Source: Verrucomicrobiaceae bacterium
Lineage (GTDB): Bacteria > Verrucomicrobiota > Verrucomicrobiia > Verrucomicrobiales > Verrucomicrobiaceae
Length of the DNA stretch: 64,000 nucleotides
Direction of reading: 5' to 3'
NCBI GenBank assembly: GCA_015075365.1
Contig: JABTUN010000001.1
Span: 2,170,001 to 2,234,000, forward strand
Shown here: in pieces, positions 43,450 through 51,316 of the stretch
Numbering within the stretch: position 1 is the first letter of the stretch
Layout: every line of letters begins with the position of its first letter
Notes under the pieces: model-generated
The model's input: only the letters and a program-made list of their open reading frames with translations
Databases searched by the model: none
What the model was told of the DNA's origin: nothing
Position numbers and translations under genes: made by a program

Positions 43450-44159
43450 TCCGGCGCTCGACCATCATTTTGCTCCTCAGCGGTGCGACCGCGTGGCTGT
43501 GCCGCTCTTCACCCGTCGCACGCGGTGGTGAGGATGCGGGCGTGCTCGCGGAACTGCCTCTCGTGGCGGGAGGCTACGTCGGCGAGACCGAGGAGCAGTC
43601 CGACATGGAGAAAAAGCTGCTGCCTGCTGACACCACGCAGATCAAACGCACTTACCGCACTCCCGGCCGACGTGCCGAAGACCGTGACGTCGCCCATGCC
43701 TCGCTCGTCATCGCCGGGCAGGACACGCGCGCGATTCACCGCCCTGAAGTGTGCCTCCCGGGGCAGGGTTGGACCATCACCGCATCGCGCGTGCTGCCTG
43801 TCGAGTTGCCCACCGGTCAGCAGCTCTATGTGCGTGATTTGTCGCTCGAGCGCCTCGACCAGCGCTCCGCGGATCGTCGCGTGATCAAAGCGCACTACAT
43901 CTACTGGTTTGTCGGCAAGGATGTGACCACCACCAGCGACGCCAAACGCCAGTGGCTCAGCTTTAGCGACAGTGTTTTCCGACAGGTCAACCACCGCTGG
44001 GCTTATCCTTCCGTGATGGCCTTTGTCACCCAGGGCATGGACCCTCGCCAGTCCGGACAGCGCGAGCGCACGGACGCACAAACGGTCGGGATGCTGCTTG
44101 ACCTCGTGCGCACGCTGGCCCCGAAGTTTCAAAAGAACCTCATGCCTTCCTCCTCATGA
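43446..44159 (+). CDS. epsI: Exosortase-associated protein EpsI
   Basis: 237 residues with one N-terminal hydrophobic segment (residues 3-19). The EpsI/DUF3485 hallmark is IHRPEVCLPGQGW, followed by HYIYWFVGKDVTTT. EpsI is a standard companion of exosortases, either fused to them or encoded next to them, and is needed for polymer production in methanol-using bacteria where first described. The exact activity is unknown. Overlaps both neighbours by 4 bases. Confidence 0.92.
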   Translation: MIRRSTIILLLSGATAWLCRSSPVARGGEDAGVLAELPLVAGGYVGETEEQSDMEKKLLPADTTQIKRTYRTPGRRAEDRDVAHASLVIAGQDTRAIHRPEVCLPGQGWTITASRVLPVELPTGQQLYVRDLSLERLDQRSADRRVIKAHYIYWFVGKDVTTTSDAKRQWLSFSDSVFRQVNHRWAYPSVMAFVTQGMDPRQSGQRERTDAQTVGMLLDLVRTLAPKFQKNLMPSSS

Positions 44160-45046
44160 ACTGGGCCATGGCCAGAGAAGTCGGCGCGCTCGACTACATC
44201 CTCCGTCGCGTGCTCTGGCGGCTGCACCGGCTGCGTGGACGCCCGGTTGCCTTCCCTTTGCCGGACGGAGCGAAGGTGGCGCTGCCGCTGGAGAGCCCCT
44301 TTGCCGCCGATATCTACTGCACACAGGGATACGTCGATTGGGGCTCGGAACAGCTGCTCGTTCAATATCTGCAAACGCTGCCGAAAGGCGTGTGCATCGA
44401 TGTCGGCGCGAACATGGGCTACTACTCCTGCATCCTGTCACTTCACGCCGCAGAGGTCATCGCCTTCGAGCCTGATCCACGCAATCACGCTGCCTTGAGC
44501 GCGCAAAACATCCCGAATCTCAGGCTGATCGCGAAAGCCGTCTCCGATGCAATCGGAGCCGCTTCCTTTGATGTCTCCGGCACATCGGCGGTGGGCCACC
44601 TGCATCCGGGCGCTGCCTCCACGGCACAGATCGACGTCGAAATGACCACGCTCGACGCCTGGTGGAGATCTCAACGCAACGCGCCTCGAGTCACCGCCGT
44701 CAAGATGGACATCGAAGGCCACGAAATCGCCGCGCTGCGCGGAGCCAACGAGCTTGTCGAGGCAAACCAGCCCGTTCTTCTGATCGAATATGGCATGGGA
44801 GACGGTCTGCCGAACACGGTCGAGGAGCTCGACGCCTGGCTGGGTCATCATCGCTACGAGATGTTTGCCATGATCCGACGCCCTGCCCCGCTGTGGCGCT
44901 TTCGCACCGTGTTGGAAAAAGTTCATGCCAGCGATCTGCCTTCGCTGGACTTCAAGATGCTCTTTCTCGTGCCGCTTTCCGACGACTTTTTTACCGCGCA
45001 AGCTTTGTCGGGCTTTTGTTTTGAAACGATCCGGAATCATGATTGA
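44156..45046 (+). CDS. FkbM-family methyltransferase
   Basis: 296 residues. FkbM pattern: GVCIDVGANMGYYSCILSLH (SAM motif I), VIAFEPDPRNHAALSAQNI, and VKMDIEGHEIAALRGANELV, with the conserved Asp-Ile-Glu-Gly. Such enzymes O-methylate sugars or polyketides; in this locus a sugar hydroxyl is most likely. The end of the gene overlaps larE by 8 bases. Confidence 0.9.
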   Translation: MNWAMAREVGALDYILRRVLWRLHRLRGRPVAFPLPDGAKVALPLESPFAADIYCTQGYVDWGSEQLLVQYLQTLPKGVCIDVGANMGYYSCILSLHAAEVIAFEPDPRNHAALSAQNIPNLRLIAKAVSDAIGAASFDVSGTSAVGHLHPGAASTAQIDVEMTTLDAWWRSQRNAPRVTAVKMDIEGHEIAALRGANELVEANQPVLLIEYGMGDGLPNTVEELDAWLGHHRYEMFAMIRRPAPLWRFRTVLEKVHASDLPSLDFKMLFLVPLSDDFFTAQALSGFCFETIRNHD

Positions 45047-45839
45047 CCGTTTGCTGGAGTATCTCCGCCCGCTCTGTCGAGTGGCTGTCGCCTACTCGGG
45101 CGGCGTGGACAGCTCGCTCGTGTTGAGGGCGTCGCTGGAGGCGCTGGGCTCGGAAAACGTCATCGCCTTGCTCGCGGTGTCACCGAGCCTTCCGCAAAGC
45201 GAGAAGGACGAGGCCATCGAGCTCGCGAAATCGCTCGGCGCACGACTCGAACTGCTCCCGACCTCCGAAACCGATGATCCACGCTACCAGGCCAACGCGC
45301 CGAACCGCTGCTACTTCTGCAAAGATCACGTGTATCGAGCCCTGCGGCAGTTCGCCGAGCAAAACGGTCTCGAATACGTCCTCGATGGCATGACCGCCGA
45401 GGACACGCTCGATGTGCGTCCCGGCCGCGCCGCGGCTCGTGAGCTGCACATTTTGAGTCCGCTGCATGAACTCGGCTTCACCAAGCAAAACGTCCGCGAT
45501 GCCGCGAAAGCCCTCGGACTGCCCAACTGGAACAAACCAGCCGCCGCGTGCCTCGCCTCCCGCATTCCCTACGGTACCGCGGTGACGCCCAAACTCCTCT
45601 CACAGGTCGAAAAAGCCGAAGCAGCCTTGTTTGACCTCGGCTTCCGCGAACTGCGCGTGCGCCATCATGGCGATGTCGCGCGCATCGAGGTGCCCGAGGC
45701 CGATTTGAGCCGTGTTTTGAAGCAGCGTGACACCATCCACACCGCGCTGAAGGCGCTCGGTTATGTGTACATCACGCTCGACCTCGCCGGACTGCGCTCC
45801 GGCAGCATGAACGAAGTCCTCGCCGCCCGCTCCGCATGA
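45039..45839 (+). CDS. larE: LarE, ATP-dependent sacrificial sulfur transferase (nickel-pincer cofactor)
   Basis: 266 residues. The PP-loop is AVAYSGGVDSSLVLRA; Cys171 in AAACLASRIPYGT is the position of the sacrificial cysteine of Lactiplantibacillus LarE, and NRCYFCKDHVY adds the second conserved pair. LarE adenylates the carboxylated nicotinate mononucleotide and donates its own cysteine sulfur, one per reaction. The ATG at 45039 gives the normal start. It is directly coupled to larB. Confidence 0.95.
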   Translation: MIDRLLEYLRPLCRVAVAYSGGVDSSLVLRASLEALGSENVIALLAVSPSLPQSEKDEAIELAKSLGARLELLPTSETDDPRYQANAPNRCYFCKDHVYRALRQFAEQNGLEYVLDGMTAEDTLDVRPGRAAARELHILSPLHELGFTKQNVRDAAKALGLPNWNKPAAACLASRIPYGTAVTPKLLSQVEKAEAALFDLGFRELRVRHHGDVARIEVPEADLSRVLKQRDTIHTALKALGYVYITLDLAGLRSGSMNEVLAARSA

Positions 45840-46579
45840 ACGAAGCCCGTCTCCGCGATCTCCTCACGCAAGTCAGTGAAGGCAAGCTGCCTGCTGACAC
45901 CGCGCTCGACCGTCTGCGCACGCTGCCCTTCACGGAGGCGGGTGATGTGCTGGCAGACACGCATCGTGTGATCCGCCAGGGCTTTACGGAGGCGGTATTT
46001 GCCGAGGGCAAATCACTCACGCAGGTCACTGATGCGCTCGCCGCGCTCGTCGCCGCGCATGGGAGTGCCATCGCCACGCGAGTGCCGGCGGAGATGGCCA
46101 CGATTCTTTTGCAGCGCTTTCCCACCGGCAGCTACGACGCCGTGTCGCGCCTCTACCGCATCGGCCAGATGGAGCGCAGCAGCACGCACGCACCGGTGGT
46201 CATCGTGAGTGCCGGCACCAGCGATCAACCCGTGGCCGAAGAAGCGGCGCAGACGCTTGAGTTTGCCGGCGTGAAGGTTACCCGCGTGAGTGATGTCGGT
46301 GTCGCTGGACTGCATCGCGTGCTTTCGAAGCTCGACACGCTTCGCAGCGCCAGTCTCGTGATCGCCGTCGCAGGCATGGATGGAGCGCTGCCGAGTGTCA
46401 TCGGCGGTCTCGTGGCCCAGCCCGTCATCGCCGTGCCCACCAGCATCGGCTATGGCGCGAGCCTCCACGGCATCGCCGCGCTGCTCACCATGCTCAATTC
46501 CTGCGCCAGCGGCCTCACCGTCGTGAACATCGACAACGGTTATGGTGCCGCTGTGGCGGCTCTACGTGTGCTCCGATGA
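45836..46579 (+). CDS. larB: LarB, nickel-pincer cofactor biosynthesis carboxylase
   Basis: 247 residues. The C-terminal PurE-like domain carries VVIVSAGTSDQPVAEEAAQT and IAVAGMDGALPSVIGGLVAQ; the N-terminal helical part matches LarB (RLRTLPFTEAGDVLADTHR). It carboxylates and hydrolyses nicotinate adenine dinucleotide in the first step of the cofactor pathway. LarC, which inserts nickel, and LarA or another nickel-pincer enzyme are not in this window. A 4-base overlap joins it to larE and to the CapK-like gene. Confidence 0.95.
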   Translation: MNEARLRDLLTQVSEGKLPADTALDRLRTLPFTEAGDVLADTHRVIRQGFTEAVFAEGKSLTQVTDALAALVAAHGSAIATRVPAEMATILLQRFPTGSYDAVSRLYRIGQMERSSTHAPVVIVSAGTSDQPVAEEAAQTLEFAGVKVTRVSDVGVAGLHRVLSKLDTLRSASLVIAVAGMDGALPSVIGGLVAQPVIAVPTSIGYGASLHGIAALLTMLNSCASGLTVVNIDNGYGAAVAALRVLR

Positions 46580-47916
46580 TCATGTCCCTCGAAGACACGC
46601 TCTACCCGCTGCTTCGTTTGTATGAAGCGGCACCGCAGCCGGTGAAAACGCTGGCGGGCAGGGCTTATCGGGCCATTCCGAGCTCGATCCGGCAAGGTGC
46701 GGCGTATGAGCGCTTTCGTCGTGAGGCGGTTGAGTCGGAGTCGTGGGATGGGGAAACGACCACGCGCTATCAAATCGCCGCGATTCGCGATTCGCTGATC
46801 GCCGCGCAGCGAGCTCCGTTTTATGCGAAACGCTTCGCCGAGGTGGGGGTGAATCCGGAGAACTTTGAATCACTGGAACAGCTTGTGGCTTACACGATGC
46901 TTACGAAGCAGGATATCATCCAGCATCGCGACGAAATGGTGAGCGGTGAGACCGCGCAACGGCTCGCGATGACCACGGGAGGCTCCGGTGGCGTGCCGGT
47001 GAGCTTTTTCCTGCACAAAGGCATCAGCCGGCCTAAGGAGCAGGCGTATCTCGAAGCGACGTGGGCTCGCGTGGGCTATCAGCCCGGTGATCGCGTGGCG
47101 GTGATTCGGGGTGGTGTGACCTCCAGCCGGTCTGACGGCCGCATTGCGAGCTTCGATGCCACGCGGAACTGGCTCGTGCTCTCATCCTATCATCTCACGC
47201 CGGAACGTTTGCCGGAGTATGTAGCGGAGTTGAACCGCTTTCGGCCGCAGCACCTTCATGCCTATCCCAGCGCGGCGCTGATGCTCATGCAGATGGGAGT
47301 GAAGCTGGATTTCAAACTCACATCCTTGCTCTGCGGCTCGGAGAAACTCAGCGTGGAGGCTCAACGGCAGTTGGAAGACCATTTCGAAGCGCCGGTGATG
47401 CATTGGTATGGTCACAGCGAGCGAGCGGTGCTCGCCGCGCAGCGTCCTGGAAGCACGGCGCTGCATTTTTGGCCTGCGTATGGCTTCGTCGAGTTCGGCG
47501 AGCCGGATGGCGATGGTAACCGCGAGATCATCGCCACCTCGTTTCATAACCACGTCATGCCGCTGATCCGCTATCGCACGGGCGATCTGTGGAGCGCTGA
47601 CGGGCATGTGATCGGGCGTGACTACGAGTTTCTCATCGGCCGCACCGGCCGCCGCATTTCGCTCACGGCGATGAACATGCACGATGATCTCTTCGACGGC
47701 CTGCTCGCCGTGCAGTTTCATCAACACCAGCCCGGCGTGGTGGAATTCCATCTCCAGCCGACGCCTGAGTGGTCGTGTGATCGTGAGGCAGTCATTCGTG
47801 ACGGATTGCTGCGAAAGCTCGGTGACGACTTCGAGCTCACGCTGCGTTTGGTGGATCAAATCGAGAAGACCAGCGTCGGAAAACATCGCTGGCTGGTGAC
47901 GACGCTGAAACCATGA
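46576..47916 (+). CDS. CapK/PaaK-like adenylate-forming protein
   Basis: 446 residues of the phenylacetate-CoA-ligase-like group found in capsule loci (CapK). The P-loop equivalent is AMTTGGSGGVPVSFFLH; SLLCGSEKLSVEAQRQLEDH, HWYGHSERAVLAA and IRYRTGDLW are core adenylation motifs. It may activate an acyl or amino-acid group that decorates the polymer. Start is ATG 46576 (coupled to larB) or 46582. Confidence 0.85.
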   Translation: MIMSLEDTLYPLLRLYEAAPQPVKTLAGRAYRAIPSSIRQGAAYERFRREAVESESWDGETTTRYQIAAIRDSLIAAQRAPFYAKRFAEVGVNPENFESLEQLVAYTMLTKQDIIQHRDEMVSGETAQRLAMTTGGSGGVPVSFFLHKGISRPKEQAYLEATWARVGYQPGDRVAVIRGGVTSSRSDGRIASFDATRNWLVLSSYHLTPERLPEYVAELNRFRPQHLHAYPSAALMLMQMGVKLDFKLTSLLCGSEKLSVEAQRQLEDHFEAPVMHWYGHSERAVLAAQRPGSTALHFWPAYGFVEFGEPDGDGNREIIATSFHNHVMPLIRYRTGDLWSADGHVIGRDYEFLIGRTGRRISLTAMNMHDDLFDGLLAVQFHQHQPGVVEFHLQPTPEWSCDREAVIRDGLLRKLGDDFELTLRLVDQIEKTSVGKHRWLVTTLKP

Positions 47917-48656
47917 TCCCGCGCTTTCACATCCTCGGGTCGCCGGTCGATGCGATGAACATGGAGACATGCTGCGTCGCGGTGGAGCATGCACTCGATT
48001 CGAAAACGAAGGGCTATGTCTGTGTGGCGGGTGTGCATCAGCTCACGGAGGCGTATGAGCATCCGGAGTTCCGCGAGGTGCTGGAGAAGGCTTTTTTGAT
48101 CACGCCGGATGGCATGCCGCTGTCGTGGATCGGCTGGATGAAGGGCTTTCCGGACATGGATCGTGTCTATGGGCCGGATTTGATGATCGAGGTGATGCGT
48201 CGCGGTGTGGCGACAGGGCGCACGCACTTTTTGTATGGTGGCATGCCGGGCGTGGCGGCGGAGTTGAAGGCGGCGTTGGAACAAAAAATCCCCGGCGTGA
48301 AGATCGTCGGCGCGGAGTGTCCGCCGTTTCGTCCGCTGACGAATGAAGAAGAGACCGCTTTGATCGACCAAGTGCATGCTTTGAAGCCGGACATCATCTG
48401 GATGGGTATCAGCACGCCGAAGCAGGACCGCTTCATGCATGCGTATCTCGACCGGTTGGACACGACGCTCATGTTTGGTGTCGGCGCGGCCTTTGATTTT
48501 CACACTGGGCGCGTGAAGCAATCGCCGCGCTGGATGCAGCGACTCGGCCTCGAATGGTTTTACCGTGTCTACCAGGAGCCGCGCAGGCTTGCTGGACGTT
48601 ACTTCCGCAACAACCCGCTTTTCATCTGGCGACTGATCAAGGAGGCGCTCGCATGA
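47913..48656 (+). CDS. WecG/TagA/CpsF-family glycosyltransferase (GT26)
   Basis: 247 residues. The family block CVAGVHQLTEAYEHPEFREV with LITPDGMPLSWIGWM and HFLYGGMPGVAAELKAALEQ is clear; GISTPKQDRFMHAYLDRLD and GVGAAFDFHTGRVKQSPRWM complete it. These enzymes add N-acetylmannosaminuronic acid or similar sugars to undecaprenyl-linked acceptors, usually second in the chain. No priming transferase (WbaP/WecA) is visible in the window. 4-base overlaps on both sides. Confidence 0.93.
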   Translation: MIPRFHILGSPVDAMNMETCCVAVEHALDSKTKGYVCVAGVHQLTEAYEHPEFREVLEKAFLITPDGMPLSWIGWMKGFPDMDRVYGPDLMIEVMRRGVATGRTHFLYGGMPGVAAELKAALEQKIPGVKIVGAECPPFRPLTNEEETALIDQVHALKPDIIWMGISTPKQDRFMHAYLDRLDTTLMFGVGAAFDFHTGRVKQSPRWMQRLGLEWFYRVYQEPRRLAGRYFRNNPLFIWRLIKEALA

Positions 48657-50749
48657 AACAGCTCGCTCAATATCAAGACGGCCGTTTGGAGCTGCAGGAG
48701 GTGCCGGAGCCTTCGCTGATGCCGGGCGGCATTCTGGTGCGCACGACGTGCTCGGTGATCTCGCCGGGCACGGAGCGGATGAAGGTGGAGCAGGCGAAGA
48801 TGTCGCTTCTCGAAAAGGCACGCGCGAGGCCGGATCAGGTGCGCAAGGTGCTCGACACGGCGCGGACGCTCGGCTGGAAAGCGGCGGCGGAGAAGGTGCG
48901 CAATCGTTTGGAGTCGCCGACGCCGCTGGGATACTCCGCGGCGGGTGTGGTCGTGGCGGTGGATGCGTTGAACTCTCGTTTTCGTGTGGGGGATCGCGTG
49001 ACGTGTGGTGGTGCGGAGTGTGCGCATCATGCGGAGGTGATCGCGGTGCCCGATTTGCTCGCTGCGAAGGTGCCGGATGGCGTGGAAGACTGGCAGGCGG
49101 CCTACACAACGCTCGCGGCCATCGCGATGCAGGGCGTGCGGCAGGCGCAGACGCAGATCGGTGAACGTGTGCTGGTGATCGGGCAGGGGCTGGTGGGCTT
49201 GCTGACGACGAAGCTGCTCCAAATCGCTGGAGCCCGCGTGATGGCGGTCGATTTGAATGCGGAGCGTCTGGAGATCGCGAAGCAGATGGGTGCGGAGCGT
49301 GTGGCCTCGTCGGACGTCGAGAACGTGGTGCGCGAGTGGACCGGCGGCATGGGCGTGGACGCGGTGCTGCTGTGCGTGGGTGGCAAATCGGCGGAGGTGA
49401 CGGCTCAAGCCGTGGCTTGTCTGCGAGATCGCGGCACGCTCATCATTGTGGGCATGCATGATGCCTCGCTTGAATGGAAGACCGCGTTTCAAAAGGACAT
49501 CACGGTGCGCTACAGCCGCAGCTACGGGCCGGGGCGCTACGACACGAGCTATGAGTGGGGCGGCGTGGATTATCCGGCGGGTTATGTTCGCTGGACGGAG
49601 AATCGGAATTTTGAGGCGTGTCTGGAACTGATGCGGAACGGGCGGCTGGATTTGAGGCCGCTGACGACGCGGCGGGTGGCGTTTGGTGATGTTGTCGAGG
49701 TTTATGGGAGGCTTGAGGGCGAAGTGGGCATCGTGGTCGATTACTCAAGTGCTCAGTGCTCAGTGCCCAGTGCTCAGAGTTTCCCACAACTGAGCACTGA
49801 GCACCCGGCACTGAGTACTTTGGCCCGTTTGTGCTCCACGCTTGATGTCATTGGCGCGGGGAACTTCGTGCGAACCATGCTTCTGCCCCATGTGAAGGGT
49901 AAGATGACGCTCGGGACGGTGGTGAATGGCACGGGGCTTTCGGCGAGGCATGTGAAGGAGAAGTTTGGCTTTGCGACGGCGGCGACGGACTTCGCGGAGG
50001 CGACCTCGGAGGCGGTGATCATCGGGACGCGGCATGATTTGCATGCGTCGCTGGTGTTGAAGGCGCTGAAGGCCGGGAAGCATGTTTTCGTGGAGAAGCC
50101 GCTGTGCCTCACGGAGGACGAATTGGCGGACATCGATGCCGCGATGGCGGAGACGCGCGGAAGCTTGATGGTGGGCTTCAACCGACGTTTTGCGCCAGCA
50201 GCGGTGGAGCTGAAGAAATGGCTCGACGCGGCTCCGGGAACAAAAATGATGTCGTATCATGTCTGCGCGGGTGCACTTGCCCCGGATCATTGGTATGCCG
50301 ATCCGGCGCAGGGCGGCCGCATTGTGGGCGAGGCCTGTCACATGCTCGATTTTGCCTGTTTCATGCTGGGCAGGCCGGTGCGGGTCTCGGCGCAGAAAAC
50401 GGGTGCGGACTCGGTTTCAGCGCAGGTGGAGTTTGTGGATGGGTCGACTTTCCAACTGTTCTACTCGGCGGAGGGTGACAGCGCGTTTCCGAAGGAGAGC
50501 ATCCGCGTGTTTGCGAACGGCCTCGTGGTAGAGTGCGAGAACTTCATGAAACTGACGGTGTGGAAAAACCGGAAGGCGAAGGTGTCGAAGCATGCCTCAA
50601 AGGGCCATGCGGAGGAGATGGCGGCGTGGCTGGGCTTCTTGAAGGAAGGAAAGCCACATCCGCTGCCTGATGCGCAAGCGCGGCAGAGCATGCGGCTGAC
50701 GTTTGCGGTAGTGGAGGCGACCAGGAGCTCCCAGTCTGTTGAGTTGTGA
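48653..50749 (+). CDS. Two-domain oxidoreductase: MDR alcohol dehydrogenase fused to Gfo/Idh/MocA
   Basis: 698 residues. Residues 1-365 are a zinc-type dehydrogenase domain (VLVIGQGLVGLLTTKLLQ for NAD binding, GVVVAVDALNSRFRVGDRV). Residues about 391-698 are a Gfo/Idh/MocA domain (VIGAGNFVRTMLLPHV, HVFVEKPLCLTEDELADID, GEACHMLDFACFMLG). Such two-domain proteins are usual in EPS loci next to heparinase-fold genes and probably act on a nucleotide sugar. The inter-domain linker (about 366-390, rich in Ser/Ala/Pro/Gln) is encoded by a heptamer hairpin array. Confidence 0.92.
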   Translation: MKQLAQYQDGRLELQEVPEPSLMPGGILVRTTCSVISPGTERMKVEQAKMSLLEKARARPDQVRKVLDTARTLGWKAAAEKVRNRLESPTPLGYSAAGVVVAVDALNSRFRVGDRVTCGGAECAHHAEVIAVPDLLAAKVPDGVEDWQAAYTTLAAIAMQGVRQAQTQIGERVLVIGQGLVGLLTTKLLQIAGARVMAVDLNAERLEIAKQMGAERVASSDVENVVREWTGGMGVDAVLLCVGGKSAEVTAQAVACLRDRGTLIIVGMHDASLEWKTAFQKDITVRYSRSYGPGRYDTSYEWGGVDYPAGYVRWTENRNFEACLELMRNGRLDLRPLTTRRVAFGDVVEVYGRLEGEVGIVVDYSSAQCSVPSAQSFPQLSTEHPALSTLARLCSTLDVIGAGNFVRTMLLPHVKGKMTLGTVVNGTGLSARHVKEKFGFATAATDFAEATSEAVIIGTRHDLHASLVLKALKAGKHVFVEKPLCLTEDELADIDAAMAETRGSLMVGFNRRFAPAAVELKKWLDAAPGTKMMSYHVCAGALAPDHWYADPAQGGRIVGEACHMLDFACFMLGRPVRVSAQKTGADSVSAQVEFVDGSTFQLFYSAEGDSAFPKESIRVFANGLVVECENFMKLTVWKNRKAKVSKHASKGHAEEMAAWLGFLKEGKPHPLPDAQARQSMRLTFAVVEATRSSQSVEL
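49748..49820. repeat. Heptamer word array hairpin inside a coding sequence
   Basis: Four left words AGTGCTC, AGTGCTC, AGTGCCC, AGTGCTC, a 16-base middle, then four right words GAGCACT, GAGCACC, CGGCACT, GAGTACT, the inverted complement. The longest pairing is about 14 bases without interruption. The array is read in frame as the linker between the two oxidoreductase domains and keeps the frame open. Confidence 0.85.
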
Positions 50750-50785
50750 TCTTGCGCTGCTGATCGAAACCATTACCATCCCGCC

Positions 50786-51019
50786 ATGAGCACCACCGTC
50801 GCCCATCTTTTGAACGAAGCCATGCTGCTGCCGCACGAGGCGAGGATTGATCTCGTGGAGGCGGTTCTGGAGCGTTCGCCACCTTCGGATGATTTCGTGA
50901 CGGCTCAGATGAAGGTGGTCCAGACTCGGATGGAGAAGGTAAAGGCAGGTCAATCGACGCTGGTGCCGGCAGATGAGGCACACGACAGCGTGCTGGCATC
51001 TCTGAAATTGAGGGCATGA
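50786..51019 (+). CDS. Antitoxin, addiction-module component family
   Basis: 77 residues. MLLPHEARIDLVEAVLERS is the hallmark helix of the small addiction-module antitoxin family (unstable antitoxin, TIGR02574-like), with a C-terminal part that would wrap the toxin. Overlaps the toxin gene by 4 bases. It lies between the two-domain oxidoreductase and the heparinase-fold gene, 36 bases after the former. Confidence 0.85.
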   Translation: MSTTVAHLLNEAMLLPHEARIDLVEAVLERSPPSDDFVTAQMKVVQTRMEKVKAGQSTLVPADEAHDSVLASLKLRA

Positions 51020-51312
51020 CCGTTCACTTTGAGTCCGAAGCTCTCGAGGAATACCGGGAGGCGGCGCAGTACTCGGAAGACCGCTTCGGCCCCGGGCTTC
51101 AGTTTGTGGCGGCCATGCAGGTGGCGCTGAAAGAGATCGGGCGAGACCCGGCACGCTTTCAGCCTGTGGGTGATGGAGTGCGTATCTACCGGATGAAGCG
51201 GTTTCCATACCACCTGTTCTTCCATCACCAACTGACACCCGAAGCGGTGGTGGTCTATGCTGTGGCACATCACAAACGGCGGCCAGATTACTGGCGCGAC
51301 AGGCTTCCATAA
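51016..51312 (+). CDS. RelE/ParE-family toxin
   Basis: 98 residues: ESEALEEYREAAQYSEDRFG, FQPVGDGVRIYRMKRFPYHL and VVVYAVAHHKRRPDYWRDRL are typical of the RelE/ParE group whose partners are addiction-module-component antitoxins. The final H-x2-R-RPDYW block is highly characteristic. Likely an mRNA interferase or gyrase poison; type not resolved. Its 3' end lies 4 bases before the heparinase-fold gene start. Confidence 0.9.
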   Translation: MTVHFESEALEEYREAAQYSEDRFGPGLQFVAAMQVALKEIGRDPARFQPVGDGVRIYRMKRFPYHLFFHHQLTPEAVVVYAVAHHKRRPDYWRDRLP

Positions 51313-51316
51313 ACAC

